Part shown: positions 19,431 to 29,475 of the stretch, in pieces
Position numbering within the stretch: position 1 is the stretch's first letter
How the letters are laid out: every line of letters begins with the position of its first letter
Origin: Neomegalonema sp.
Lineage (GTDB): Bacteria > Pseudomonadota > Alphaproteobacteria > Rhodobacterales > Rhodobacteraceae
NCBI GenBank assembly: GCA_022760435.1
Contig: JALEFY010000034.1
Span: forward strand, 62,001-126,000
DNA: 64,000 nucleotides
Direction of reading: 5' to 3'
The notes under the pieces: model-generated
Told to the model about the DNA's origin: nothing
Databases searched by the model: none
The model's input: only the letters and a program-made list of their open reading frames with translations
Position numbers and translations under genes: made by a program

Positions 19431-20795
19431 ATGACAGAAGTGAAAACGAAAGAGCCAGCACCCGTGGCGAAGAAGGTCTTCATCAAAACCTATGGTTGTC
19501 AGATGAATGTCTATGACAGCCAGCGCATGGCCGACGCCATGGAGGCGGAAGGCTATGAGCTGACCGATATGGCCGAGGGCGCGGATCTGGTCGTCCTCAA
19601 TACCTGCCACATTCGCGAGAAAGCCACAGAGAAGACCTACTCCGAGCTTGGGCGTCTGAAGCCTCTCGCGGAGGCAAAGGCGCAATCGGGCTCGAAAATG
19701 GTGATCGGGGTCGCTGGGTGCGTCGCGCAAGCTGAGGGCGAGGAGATTGTGCGCCGACAGCCCCTGGTTGATCTGGTCGTTGGCCCGCAAGCCTATCACC
19801 GCCTCCCGCAACTGGCGCGCCGGGCGAGTGAGCATAATGCTGCCGGACTGGTGGAAACCGAATTTCCGGCCGAGGATAAATTCGACCATATCCCTTTGGC
19901 AAAGCGCGCTCTCGGTCCGACCGCCTTTCTCACGGTTCAGGAAGGCTGCGACAAGTTTTGCGCCTTCTGTGTCGTGCCCTATACCCGCGGTGCCGAGCTG
20001 TCGCGCCCGGCGGAAAAGCTGCTGCGAGAGGCGAGGGAGCTTGTTGCGCGCGGCGTTGTCGAGATCACCTTGCTCGGGCAGAATGTGAATGCCTATCACG
20101 GGATGGGCCCTGATGGGCGAGAATGGTCCCTTGCGCGGCTCTTGCATGCGCTCGCTGAGATTGACGGGCTCAAGCGGCTTCGTTTCACGACCAGCCATCC
20201 CAATGACATGAGCGAAGATCTGATCGCGGCGCATGGTGAGCTCGAGATCCTGATGCCGTATCTGCATCTGCCGGTACAGGCCGGGTCTGATCGCATCCTG
20301 AAGGCGATGAACCGCAAGCACAGCGCCGCTGAGTATCTCTCGCTGATCGAGCGGATCCGCAAAGCGCGGCCTGATCTGGCGCTGTCGGGGGATTTCATCG
20401 TCGGCTTTCCGGGTGAAGACGATGCCGATTTTGAGCAGACGATGGCGTTGGTCAGAGAGGTTGGCTACGCGCAGGCCTATTCGTTCAAATACAGCGCGAG
20501 ACCGGGCACGCCAGCGGCGGGCAATGATCAGGTGCCCGAAGAGGTGAAGGCGGCGCGCCTTGCTGCCCTGCAAGATTTGCTGAACGAGCAACAGGCGCGG
20601 TTCAATTCACGATGTGTCGGCCAGACGATGCCGATCCTGCTTGAAAAACCGGGGCGAGAGCCGGGACAACTGGTCGGACGCAGCCCCTATTTGCAGCCGG
20701 TGCATTTGAATGCCGCTGCCGAGCGGGTCGGTGAGATTGTCGAGGTGCGGATCGAGCAAGCGATGCGCAACAGCTTATCGGGGGTCGAGGCCTGA
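19431..20795 (+). CDS. miaB: tRNA-2-methylthio-N6-dimethylallyladenosine synthase MiaB
   Basis: 454 residues. The MTTase N-terminal domain starts [16 protein letters not shown] with auxiliary-cluster Cys at residue 23. The radical-SAM CxxxCxxC is C173-DKF-C177-AF-C180, and a C-terminal TRAM domain follows ([11 protein letters not shown]...[10 protein letters not shown]). It methylthiolates i6A37 in tRNAs reading UNN codons. It heads the miaB-phoH-ybeY-corC-lnt string. ATG 19431 directly follows the mucR terminator, so the promoter must overlap or lie inside the mucR end; none is obvious. Confidence 0.96.
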   Translation: MTEVKTKEPAPVAKKVFIKTYGCQMNVYDSQRMADAMEAEGYELTDMAEGADLVVLNTCHIREKATEKTYSELGRLKPLAEAKAQSGSKMVIGVAGCVAQAEGEEIVRRQPLVDLVVGPQAYHRLPQLARRASEHNAAGLVETEFPAEDKFDHIPLAKRALGPTAFLTVQEGCDKFCAFCVVPYTRGAELSRPAEKLLREARELVARGVVEITLLGQNVNAYHGMGPDGREWSLARLLHALAEIDGLKRLRFTTSHPNDMSEDLIAAHGELEILMPYLHLPVQAGSDRILKAMNRKHSAAEYLSLIERIRKARPDLALSGDFIVGFPGEDDADFEQTMALVREVGYAQAYSFKYSARPGTPAAGNDQVPEEVKAARLAALQDLLNEQQARFNSRCVGQTMPILLEKPGREPGQLVGRSPYLQPVHLNAAAERVGEIVEVRIEQAMRNSLSGVEA

Positions 20796-20829
20796 CCCCC
20801 TGACGATGAGAGAGCGAGGGAAGACGCGT

Positions 20830-21797
<968 letters not shown>

Positions 21798-21801
<4 letters not shown>

Positions 21802-22325
21802 CGGTCATCCTTGAATGCGATTTTTCCGATGATGGCTGGGCGGCGCATCCGCAGGCGGAGGTCTGGATGTCGCAAGCAGCCTCTGCGGCGCTGGAAGAAT
21901 GCGGATTGGCTCAGCGTGCGTTCCTGATCTCGGTTCTCGCGGCGGGAGATGAGCGAATACAGGCGCTTAACGCCCAATTTCGGGGTCTCGACAAAGCCAC
22001 CAATGTGCTGAGTTGGCCGCAACATGATCTGCCGGAACCTGCTGATTTGAGCGATATCGACGGCGATCCGGTGTTTCTGGGGGATGTTGCGCTGGGGTTG
22101 CAAACCATCATGCGCGAAGCGGCTGCCGCAGAGCGGCCCTTGGAGCATCATCTTCAGCACCTTATCATACACTCTGTTCTTCATTTATTGGGCTTTGACC
22201 ACCATAGTGAGGAGATGGCTTCTCAAATGGAGCTGATGGAAATCAGGGCGCTGGCGCGTCTGGGGGTGGCAAACCCTTATATCGATCGGGACCCCTCGAC
22301 AGGCGCGCTGACGGAACAGGAATGA
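21798..22325 (+). CDS. ybeY: Endoribonuclease YbeY
   Basis: 175 residues. The zinc-binding motif HSVLHLLGFDH gives three His ligands, and the family segment DKATNVLSWP is present. YbeY is a single-strand endoribonuclease needed for 16S rRNA 3'-end maturation and ribosome quality control. It is coupled to phoH upstream and corC downstream by ATGA overlaps at both ends. Confidence 0.95.
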
Positions 22326-23281
22326 TGGACGGCAACAGTATACAGCCGGGACCTTCGGCGAGTGACCCAGTCAAATCCGCTGACGACGCTCCCGGGCCCT
22401 CTGGTTTGCGGCGCACCGTGCGCCGCCTTTCAACTCTCGTCTCGGCCGCCCGCAAGGCGGAGCCAGCTGACAAGCTCGAGGAATTTCTCGCCGGAGAGGA
22501 GGGAGACACCGATCTCGCTTCCGATGATCAGCGTGAAATGATCCTCAATGTTCTCAATCTGCGCGACATGCGGGTTGATGACGTGATGGTGCCGCGCGCT
22601 GATATTGTCGCCGTCGAGCAAGGGGCTTCGCTTGAGGAATTGCTGGAGAAGTTCCGCACCAGTTCGCATTCGCGCCTGCCGGTCTATCGTGAGACGCTCG
22701 ACGATCCGGTTGGCGTTGTGCACCTCAAGGACATCGCCCTCACCTACGGGTTCGGAAATGGCGGGGAAGATTTCGCGATTAATAAGCACCTGCGCAGCGT
22801 TCTGGTCGTGCCTCCCTCGCAGCGATTGCAGGATCTGTTGCAACGGATGCAGGCGACGCGCCGACACATGGCTCTTGTCATCGATGAATATGGCGGGGTC
22901 GACGGCGTGGTCACCATCGAAGATCTAATCGAACAGATCGTCGGCGAGATTGAAGACGAGCATGATGTCAGCGAGCGCCCGATGTGGAAGAAGCGCTCGG
23001 ACAATCTCTACACCGTGAGTGCGCGGGCGGACATCGTAGATTTTGAGGCCGAAACCGGCCGCAGTTTGTTGCCTGAGGATTGGGAAGAAGAGGTCGACAC
23101 GCTGGGCGGGTTGGTCTTCGTGCTGTGCGGGCGGGTGCCCGAGCGCGGCGAGGTGGTCTCGCATCCCGATGGCCATGAGTTCGAGATCCTCGACGCAGAT
23201 CCGCGGCGGATCAAGCGGATGCGTGTCCGATTGGCTGGCGAAAGCCAGCATCCGGTAATGAACGCGATCGCCGCGCAATAG
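22322..23281 (+). CDS. corC: CorC/HlyC family CBS-domain protein
   Basis: 319 residues, the soluble (no DUF21 membrane domain) form. A basic N-terminus is followed by two CBS domains ([27 protein letters not shown] and [35 protein letters not shown]) and a C-terminal transporter-associated domain ([18 protein letters not shown]...[10 protein letters not shown]). It is linked to Mg/Co efflux in enterobacteria, although some soluble CorC proteins may have other roles. It sits between ybeY and lnt as in most proteobacteria. ATG 22322 gives the 4-bp overlap; a second ATG follows at once. Confidence 0.93.
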   Translation: MMDGNSIQPGPSASDPVKSADDAPGPSGLRRTVRRLSTLVSAARKAEPADKLEEFLAGEEGDTDLASDDQREMILNVLNLRDMRVDDVMVPRADIVAVEQGASLEELLEKFRTSSHSRLPVYRETLDDPVGVVHLKDIALTYGFGNGGEDFAINKHLRSVLVVPPSQRLQDLLQRMQATRRHMALVIDEYGGVDGVVTIEDLIEQIVGEIEDEHDVSERPMWKKRSDNLYTVSARADIVDFEAETGRSLLPEDWEEEVDTLGGLVFVLCGRVPERGEVVSHPDGHEFEILDADPRRIKRMRVRLAGESQHPVMNAIAAQ

Positions 23282-23295
23282 GAGTCGCATCGCCG

Positions 23296-24804
23296 ATGCT
23301 GAAATTATTGATGACAAGGCGCGGCCAGCTTCTGGCTGCGTTTTTTTTGGGCGCCATCACCTCCCTGTCGCAAGCGCCGCTATCGGCCTGGCCGGTCCAA
23401 TTGGTGAGCTTGCCATTGCTCGCCTGGATGCATTATCGGGCGCCCGACCCGCGGGCGAGCTTCTGGATCGGCGCGGCGTCGGGCTTTGGCTATTTCATCT
23501 GTTGCCTTTGGTGGATCGGCGAAGCCTTCCTGGTTGAGGCGGAGCAGTTTGCCTGGATGCTGCCCTTCGCCGTGACCCTGCTCCCGGCTCTGCTCTGTCT
23601 GTTCTGGGCGGGCGGTTTCTGGGTCGGCAAGCGGCTGGGTGGCACGCCCTGGGCGCTGGCCTTTGGTTGGGGCGGGGCCGAAGCCTTGCGCGGTTATGTG
23701 CTCACCGGATTTCCCTGGGGGCTGTTTGCCTATGGCTGGATCGAAACGCCCCTGGTGCAGAACGCCGCCCATATTGGCCCTTATGCTCTCAATTTCCTGA
23801 TTATCTTGGGCATCGCAGGTTTGGGTTGGGCGCTTTTTCGGACGGGCGCGAGCCGCCTGCTCGGCGCGGGCGGCGCTTTTGCGCTGTTGGGCATGCTCGC
23901 GGTCGCGGGGTGGATGCGTCTTCCCTCTGATCCGCTTGTGCCCGGGGAGTATGTGATCCGGATCGTACAGCCCAATGTCCCTCAGAAAGAGAAATGGGTT
24001 CCCCATCTGATCGAGCAGCATTTGCGCTCGCTCATCTCGCTCAGTAACGAGCCTGCCGCGCAGACGCCAGATCTGATCGTTTGGCCCGAGACTGCAACGG
24101 TTCCGGCATTGATGCGCGATCCGCAGGCGGTGTCCTGGCTGATGGATGAGCTTCCAGAGGGCACCGATCTTGTGCTTGGAACCCAGCGGATCAAGGGCGA
24201 GGGGGTCTATTACAATTCCCTGTTTCTGGTCGGTGCCTCGGGGCGGATCGAGGCGGTCTATGACAAGCACCATCTCGTGCCCTTTGGCGAGTATCTGCCA
24301 TTGCAGCCCGTCCTGAGTGCGATGGGAATTCGGCAGTTGGCGGGGCGCAGTCTGGGCTTTGCAACCGGCGAGGGGCCGGGTCGTATCGCGTGGGGGGATA
24401 ATCCCTCATTTGGTCCTCTGATCTGCTATGAGGCGATTTTCCCTCAAGAGATGCCCGTTTTAGGGGATCGTCCGGAATATTTACTTCAAATTACAAATGA
24501 CGCCTGGTTCGGCGAAAGTGGTGGGCCCTACCAGCACTTTGTGCAGGCGCGTATGCGCGCGATAGAGCAAGGTTTGCCATTCATTCGGTCCGCCAATACC
24601 GGAATTTCTGGACTCATCGGTCCGTATGGCGATGTTGCGGCGCACATCGATCTGCTGGATCGAGGCACTTTAGATGTATTATTGCCACCATCCTTGCGGG
24701 AAACTGCGTATTCTCGCTGGGGTTCCGTGCCATTCCTTCTTTTGCTAGGGTTGATGGCAGCAACTTTTGTCGTATACAGATTCCCGTTAAGGAATGATGG
24801 TTAG
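23296..24804 (+). CDS. lnt: Apolipoprotein N-acyltransferase
   Basis: 502 residues. About six to seven N-terminal membrane segments precede a periplasmic nitrilase-fold domain with catalytic residues E265 (VWPETATVP), K324 (YDKHHLVPFGEY) and C377 (PLICYEAIFP). It adds the third acyl chain to lipoproteins in the inner membrane. The codons just before its end are more A+T-rich. In rhizobia this gene (actA/cutE) also affects acid and copper tolerance, and is followed by the phrR/praR regulator, the same order as here. Confidence 0.96.
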   Translation: MLKLLMTRRGQLLAAFFLGAITSLSQAPLSAWPVQLVSLPLLAWMHYRAPDPRASFWIGAASGFGYFICCLWWIGEAFLVEAEQFAWMLPFAVTLLPALLCLFWAGGFWVGKRLGGTPWALAFGWGGAEALRGYVLTGFPWGLFAYGWIETPLVQNAAHIGPYALNFLIILGIAGLGWALFRTGASRLLGAGGAFALLGMLAVAGWMRLPSDPLVPGEYVIRIVQPNVPQKEKWVPHLIEQHLRSLISLSNEPAAQTPDLIVWPETATVPALMRDPQAVSWLMDELPEGTDLVLGTQRIKGEGVYYNSLFLVGASGRIEAVYDKHHLVPFGEYLPLQPVLSAMGIRQLAGRSLGFATGEGPGRIAWGDNPSFGPLICYEAIFPQEMPVLGDRPEYLLQITNDAWFGESGGPYQHFVQARMRAIEQGLPFIRSANTGISGLIGPYGDVAAHIDLLDRGTLDVLLPPSLRETAYSRWGSVPFLLLLGLMAATFVVYRFPLRNDG

Positions 24805-24857
24805 CAGCCGCAATATTAAAATGGGTCTCCGGCGGCCGGTTTCTGAGAGGAACGACG

Positions 24858-25322
24858 GTGAATAAATCCCCCAATCCAATCGATGTCCATGTCGGCGGTC
24901 GCGTGCGGCTGCGCCGGATGGTGGTGGGAATGAGCCAGGAGAAACTGGGCGAGCAGCTAGGGCTTACTTTCCAGCAAGTGCAAAAGTACGAAAAGGGCGC
25001 CAACCGAATTGGTGCCAGCCGCCTTTTTGAAATCGCACGACTTCTTGGTGTAACCGTACAATTCTTCTTTGAAGACTTGCCCGATGGCGTCGATCCAGGG
25101 GTTGTCAACGGCATGCGCGAAGAAGCGCATGATACCGCCGGATTGATGGAGTTTGTCTCCAGCGCTGAGGGTCTGCAACTCAACATGGCCTTCAGCCAGA
25201 TCGATAGCGCCGAGACTCGCAAACGGATCGTTGATCTGGTCAAGACGCTCGCCGGACCGGAAGAACGCCCGAAACAGAATGGTTCATGGCACGCTGACGG
25301 GTTGACGAGCGGCAATTCCTGA
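24858..25322 (+). CDS. XRE-family helix-turn-helix regulator (PhrR/PraR-like)
   Basis: 154 residues. A typical Cro/C1 HTH spans residues ~10-67 (VRLRRMVVGMSQEKLGEQLGLTFQQVQKYEKGANRIGASRLFEIARLLGV), followed by a C-terminal extension of unknown fold. The start is GTG 24858 behind GAGAGGA. Position between lnt and metK is the same as phrR/praR of rhizobia, a regulator reported in acid response and quorum-sensing or biofilm control; sharing that role here is inference from synteny and domain only. Its stop lies 8 bp before the structured metK leader. Confidence 0.88.
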   Translation: MNKSPNPIDVHVGGRVRLRRMVVGMSQEKLGEQLGLTFQQVQKYEKGANRIGASRLFEIARLLGVTVQFFFEDLPDGVDPGVVNGMREEAHDTAGLMEFVSSAEGLQLNMAFSQIDSAETRKRIVDLVKTLAGPEERPKQNGSWHADGLTSGNS

Positions 25323-25330
25323 CAATAACG

Positions 25331-25372
25331 GCGGGTGGCTCGCTTCCTGAGCCGGCAGACTTGCGCTTGGAG
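25331..25372 (+). promoter_or_regulatory. Structured metK leader, candidate SAM/SAH-type riboswitch variant
   Basis: Two nested stems are visible: outer GCGGGT (25331-25336) with ACTTGC (25359-25364, including two G-U pairs) and inner GGCTC (25337-25341) with GAGCC (25349-25353), closing the loop GCTTCCT. The loop's CTTCC can pair with the metK ribosome site TTGGAG (25367-25372). The SAM/SAH (metK) riboswitch family of alphaproteobacteria contains a conserved GCUUCCUG in its loop and ends in UUGGAG at the ribosome site; both octamer and hexamer occur here exactly, but the spacing between them (17 nt) is longer than I recall for the family. Covariation cannot be tested here. Confidence 0.45.
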
Positions 25373-25379
25373 TTTTAAC

Positions 25380-26549
25380 GTGGCCCGTCTCGACTATCTA
25401 TTCACTTCGGAATCCGTCTCTGAAGGGCATCCGGACAAGGTATGCGATCAGATCTCTGATGCCGTTCTCGATGGATATCTGGAGCGAGATCCCGAGGCGC
25501 GTGTCGCATGCGAGGTGCTTGCGACCACCGATCGTGTTGTCGTTGCCGGTGAAGTACGCGGCCCCGGCGAGGTGCTCAGCGAGGTTGAAGGTCTGGTGCG
25601 CGATTGCGTGCGCGAGATCGGATATGAGCAGCGTGGCTTTCACTGGAACAACCTGCAAGTTTCCAACTATCTGCATGCGCAATCGGCGCATATCGCGCAG
25701 GGCGTCGATGCGGATGGTGCTGGCGATCAGGGGATCATGTTCGGCTATGCGGTGAATGAGACCGAGGCGCTGATGCCGGCGCCGATTCACTACTCGCATG
25801 CAATTCTCAAGCGGCTCACCGAGGCTCGCAAGGCTAAAACCGGTGAGGCCGCGCTTCTGGGCCCCGATGCCAAGAGCCAGCTCACCTTGCGCTATGCCGG
25901 GGGCAAGCCGGTTGAGGTGACGTCGCTGGTCCTTTCGACCCAGCATCTGGAGCCGAGCTGGTCCTCGCAAAAGGTTCGGGAAGTCATCGAGCCGTATATC
26001 CGCGAAGTGCTCCCGGAAGGCTGGCTGAGCGACGCGACCGAGTGGCATGTCAACCCGACCGGCGCCTTTGTGATCGGTGGTCCTGATGGTGACGCCGGTT
26101 TGACGGGGCGCAAGATCATCGTCGACACCTATGGCGGTGCGGCACCGCATGGCGGCGGGGCGTTTTCGGGCAAGGATCCGACCAAGGTGGATCGCTCGGC
26201 GGCTTATGTGGCGCGGTATCTGGCGAAGAATGTCGTCGCGGCCGAGCTCGCGGATCGCTGCTGCATCCAGCTCTCCTACGCAATCGGCGTTGCCAAGCCG
26301 CTTTCGATCTATGTCGATACCTATGGCACCAACAAGGTCGATGAGGCTCAGATCGAGAAGGCCGTCTGGGCTTCGATGGATCTGACGCCGCGCGGCATTC
26401 GCAATCAGCTCGCGCTTGGCCGTCCGATCTACCGGCGCACCGCTGCCTATGGCCATTTCGGCCGCACGCCGGATGATGAGGGCGGGTTCTCCTGGGAGCG
26501 CACCAATCTGGTCGAGGCGCTCAAGGCGGCAATTCCTAGCGAAGTTTGA
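25380..26549 (+). CDS. metK: S-adenosylmethionine synthetase
   Basis: 389 residues, the family norm. Start [31 protein letters not shown]-binding [12 protein letters not shown]; phosphate-binding [25 protein letters not shown]. It makes SAM from methionine and ATP, supplying the many methyltransferases encoded nearby. The start is GTG 25380, 7 bp after TTGGAG; an ATG 45 bp upstream (25335) is in frame but lies inside the leader hairpin and adds an untypical N-terminus. trmB follows after 12 bp. Confidence 0.97.
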   Translation: MARLDYLFTSESVSEGHPDKVCDQISDAVLDGYLERDPEARVACEVLATTDRVVVAGEVRGPGEVLSEVEGLVRDCVREIGYEQRGFHWNNLQVSNYLHAQSAHIAQGVDADGAGDQGIMFGYAVNETEALMPAPIHYSHAILKRLTEARKAKTGEAALLGPDAKSQLTLRYAGGKPVEVTSLVLSTQHLEPSWSSQKVREVIEPYIREVLPEGWLSDATEWHVNPTGAFVIGGPDGDAGLTGRKIIVDTYGGAAPHGGGAFSGKDPTKVDRSAAYVARYLAKNVVAAELADRCCIQLSYAIGVAKPLSIYVDTYGTNKVDEAQIEKAVWASMDLTPRGIRNQLALGRPIYRRTAAYGHFGRTPDDEGGFSWERTNLVEALKAAIPSEV

Positions 26550-26561
26550 GGGTGCGTTCAG

Positions 26562-27278
26562 GTGCCTGAGAATGAGGGCCACGCAAAGGCGTGGCGCAAC
26601 CTGTATGGGCGGCGCCGCAGCCATAAGCTGCGCGCCGGTCAGGAAGGTTTGATGACCAGCTTGCTCCCGGCGCTTTCGGTGCCGGGCGTGCGTCATGACG
26701 AAAATCCGGGCCGATCAAAAGTCGATCTCGGCGCTCTTTTTGGCCCGGTTGAGGATGTGTGGCTCGAGATCGGTTTTGGCGGCGGCGAACACCTGCTTGC
26801 GCTTGCCAAGGCGCATCCGGAACTCGGGTTGATCGGCTCGGAGCATTACGTGGATGGCGTGGCGAAATTCGTTGCCGCGATCGAGCGTGAGGGCGTTGAG
26901 AATATCCGCCTGCATGCTCATGATGCCCGCGATCTGATGGATGTGCTGCCCGATGCAGGGCTGGGGCGGGCCTATCTGCTCTACCCAGACCCTTGGCCAA
27001 AGCTGCGCCACCACAAGCGCCGCTTTATCAATCCGGAAAATCTCGATCAATTCGCCCGTATCCTGCGCCCTGGTGCGGAGCTGCGCGTTGCCAGCGATAT
27101 TCCGGACTATATCCGCCACACATTGCAGCAGGTCATGGATCACGGGGCCTTTGAGTGGCTCGCGGAGCGGTCTGCCGACTGGCATCAACCCTGGGATGGT
27201 TGGACGCGGACCCGCTATGAAGCAAAGGCGTTGCGAGAGGGTCGCCGCCCCTGCTATCTGCGGTTCCGACGCATTTAG
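26562..27278 (+). CDS. trmB: tRNA (guanine46-N7)-methyltransferase TrmB
   Basis: 238 residues from GTG 26562. Rossmann methyltransferase motifs: WLEIGFGGGEHLLALA (SAM binding), GSEHYVDGVAK, and the TrmB signature YLLYPDPWPKLRHHKRRFI. It forms m7G46 in tRNA variable loops. The N-terminal GRRRSHKLRAGQ is typical of alphaproteobacterial TrmB. It uses the product of metK just upstream, and the pair is conserved in the class. Confidence 0.95.
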   Translation: MPENEGHAKAWRNLYGRRRSHKLRAGQEGLMTSLLPALSVPGVRHDENPGRSKVDLGALFGPVEDVWLEIGFGGGEHLLALAKAHPELGLIGSEHYVDGVAKFVAAIEREGVENIRLHAHDARDLMDVLPDAGLGRAYLLYPDPWPKLRHHKRRFINPENLDQFARILRPGAELRVASDIPDYIRHTLQQVMDHGAFEWLAERSADWHQPWDGWTRTRYEAKALREGRRPCYLRFRRI

Positions 27279-27317
27279 GGGCAGGTTGGCTGCGGCACTC
27301 TGGTTCGAGGTATTCTT

Positions 27318-28691
27318 ATGGCTGGAAGCGGCCCATCCATTCCGTTGATCGCGCGTAAAAGCAGCGGTCTTCGCGGCGAAGCGCCTATTCCGGGCGATAA
27401 ATCGGTCTCGCATCGCGCGCTGATTTTCGGGGCGATGGCGATTGGCAAAACCCGGATCACCGGGCTGCTGGAGGGCGAGGACGTTCTCGATACCGCCAAG
27501 GCAATGCGGGCACTCGGCGCGACGGTTGTGCGCAAGGGCCTTGGCGAGTGGGAAGTTGATGGTGTCGGGACCGGCGGGTTCTGCGAGCCCGAAGATGTCC
27601 TCGATCACGGCAACTCCGGCACCGGCGTTCGGCTGGTGATGGGGGCGGTGGCCACGCATGGCTTCAACACGACCTTTACCGGCGATGCTTCCTTGCGCAA
27701 ACGGCCGATGAACCGGATCCTGCAACCGATGGCGCTGTTCGGTGCGAGCTCGGTGGGCCGGAGCGAAGGGCGCTTGCCGCTCACGCTGATCGGGGCCAAG
27801 GAGCCTGTCCCGGTCGAGTACCGCTTGCCGGTTCCTTCGGCGCAAGTGAAATCCGCGGTCTTGCTGGCTGGATTGAATACGCCGGGCGAAACTTGCGTGA
27901 TCGAAGACGAGGCGACGCGCGATCATACCGAGCGCATGCTGCGTGGCTTTGGTGCGGTTGTCGAGGTCGATGAGCGGGCGCAGGGTCGGTTCATTCGCTT
28001 GCAGGGTCAGCCGGAGCTGAAGGGCCAGGAGATCCAGGTCGGGCGCGATCCCTCCTCTGCCGCCTTCCCGGTTGTTGCGGCGCTGCTGGTCGAAGGGTCT
28101 CATTTGCAGGTGCCGGGCATCGGTCTCAATCCGACCCGCGCCGGTCTTTACGAAACGTTGCAAGAGATGGGCGCCGACTTGACGCTTCAGAACGAGCGCG
28201 AGGAGGGCGGAGAGCCGGTCGCGGATTTGATCGTGCGTTTCTCGGCGCTCAAGGGGGTGGAAGTGCCCCCGGAACGGGCTGCGTCGATGATTGACGAATA
28301 CCCGATCCTGTCCGTAGCGGCTGCTTTTGCGCAAGGGCCGACGGTGATGCGCGGGGTGAAGGAATTGCGGGTCAAGGAGACCGACCGGATCGCTGCGATG
28401 GCAACGGGGTTGCGGGCCTGCGGGGTCGAGGTCGAGGAAACCGAGGATAGCATGACCGTATTTGGTCGCGGCGCCGATGGCGTGCGCGGCGGCGCGCTGG
28501 TGTCCAGTGAACTCGACCACCGCATTGCGATGTCCTTTGCCGTGCTGGGCCTGGCGGCGCAAGAGCCGGTCACGATCGATGACGCAGGTCCGATTGCCAC
28601 CAGTTTCCCCAATTTCCTGCCGCTGATGCAGGGGCTGGGCGCGGATCTGGTTCTTGACGAGGATCCAGGCCTCGGGGCTGGTCATGAGTGA
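27318..28691 (+). CDS. aroA: 3-phosphoshikimate 1-carboxyvinyltransferase (EPSP synthase), class II-like
   Basis: 457 residues. PEP/shikimate-3-phosphate binding motifs: [57 protein letters not shown] and [18 protein letters not shown]. It catalyses the sixth step of the shikimate pathway. Overall it follows the CP4-type (class II) pattern, but the residue corresponding to Ala100 of CP4 is Gly (GNSGTG), as in class I enzymes. It overlaps cmk by 8 bp. ATG 27318 follows GAGGTATTCTT weakly; the N-terminal ~12 residues are variable in the family. Confidence 0.96.
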   Translation: MAGSGPSIPLIARKSSGLRGEAPIPGDKSVSHRALIFGAMAIGKTRITGLLEGEDVLDTAKAMRALGATVVRKGLGEWEVDGVGTGGFCEPEDVLDHGNSGTGVRLVMGAVATHGFNTTFTGDASLRKRPMNRILQPMALFGASSVGRSEGRLPLTLIGAKEPVPVEYRLPVPSAQVKSAVLLAGLNTPGETCVIEDEATRDHTERMLRGFGAVVEVDERAQGRFIRLQGQPELKGQEIQVGRDPSSAAFPVVAALLVEGSHLQVPGIGLNPTRAGLYETLQEMGADLTLQNEREEGGEPVADLIVRFSALKGVEVPPERAASMIDEYPILSVAAAFAQGPTVMRGVKELRVKETDRIAAMATGLRACGVEVEETEDSMTVFGRGADGVRGGALVSSELDHRIAMSFAVLGLAAQEPVTIDDAGPIATSFPNFLPLMQGLGADLVLDEDPGLGAGHE

Positions 28692-29340
28692 TCGTGCATC
28701 CCCGCTGGTTGTCGCTGTTGACGGACCTGCGGCTTCTGGCAAGGGGACAATCTCGCGGCGCATCGCCGGGCGGTTTCAGCTCGCTTATCTCGATACCGGG
28801 TTGCTGTACCGGGCAGTTGGCGCGAAAATGCTCGAGGCCGGGCTGCCGCTCAACGATCAAGAGGCGGCTGCGCGGATGGCGCGAGGCTTGGAACAGCCGG
28901 ATTTTCACCGCCAGGACTTGCGCTTGCCGGCAACAGCGAGGGCAGCGAGCATCATCGCTCAGATCCCCCAGGTGCGTCAGGCGTTGCTCGAATATCAGCG
29001 CTGGTTTGCCCGCAATCCGCTCGGCGGCATGCGCGGCGCGGTGCTCGATGGGCGCGATATCGGCACCGTAATCTGCCCCGATGCGACGGTGAAGCTGTTC
29101 ATCACCGCCTCGCCAGAAGAGCGCGCCCGTCGCCGCTGCGCCGAGCTGGCGCAGGGGGGAAACCCGGCCGATTATGCGACCGTGTTGAGCGATGTCATTG
29201 CGCGCGACAAACGCGACCGCGAGCGCGCCAGCGCGCCCTTGCGCCAGGCCGATGACGCGCACTTGCTAGACACGACGAATTTGGCTATAGACGAAGCCGT
29301 GGCCAAAGCCGCTGAAATTCTGGAGCCGTACTTGCGTTGA
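28684..29340 (+). CDS. cmk: (d)CMP kinase
   Basis: 218 residues. Walker [11 protein letters not shown] at 13-22; [46 protein letters not shown] with the lid region; [11 protein letters not shown]. It phosphorylates CMP/dCMP for nucleotide pools. The start overlaps the aroA stop by 8 bp; the frame is open ten codons further upstream, but ATG 28684 gives the family N-terminus. A terminator follows before rpsA. Confidence 0.96.
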   Translation: MSDRASPLVVAVDGPAASGKGTISRRIAGRFQLAYLDTGLLYRAVGAKMLEAGLPLNDQEAAARMARGLEQPDFHRQDLRLPATARAASIIAQIPQVRQALLEYQRWFARNPLGGMRGAVLDGRDIGTVICPDATVKLFITASPEERARRRCAELAQGGNPADYATVLSDVIARDKRDRERASAPLRQADDAHLLDTTNLAIDEAVAKAAEILEPYLR

Positions 29341-29349
29341 GCAGGGCTG

Positions 29350-29376
29350 GGGTCAGGCAATTGCCTGGACCCTTTT
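29350..29376 (+). terminator. Hairpin terminator between cmk and rpsA
   Basis: The palindrome AGGCAATTGCCT (29355-29366) is extended by GGGTC (29350-29354) and GGACCC (29367-29372) with one bulged G, followed by TTTT. It begins 9 bp after the cmk stop, so rpsA (start 29476) probably has its own promoter in the remaining ~100 bp. Confidence 0.75.
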
Positions 29377-29475
29377 GGTTGTTTCGGATCAGCGTTTTCC
29401 ACCAATCTGTACGCAATCGAGAGACCGTCGGAGACAACCGGCTGGCCGGAATAGTGTTTTTAGGAGACCCACCTG

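Noticed and set aside
24858-25322. Toxin-antitoxin locus suggested by a small HTH gene
   Set aside because: No partner toxin frame adjoins; position between lnt and metK matches the PhrR/PraR regulator of other alphaproteobacteria.
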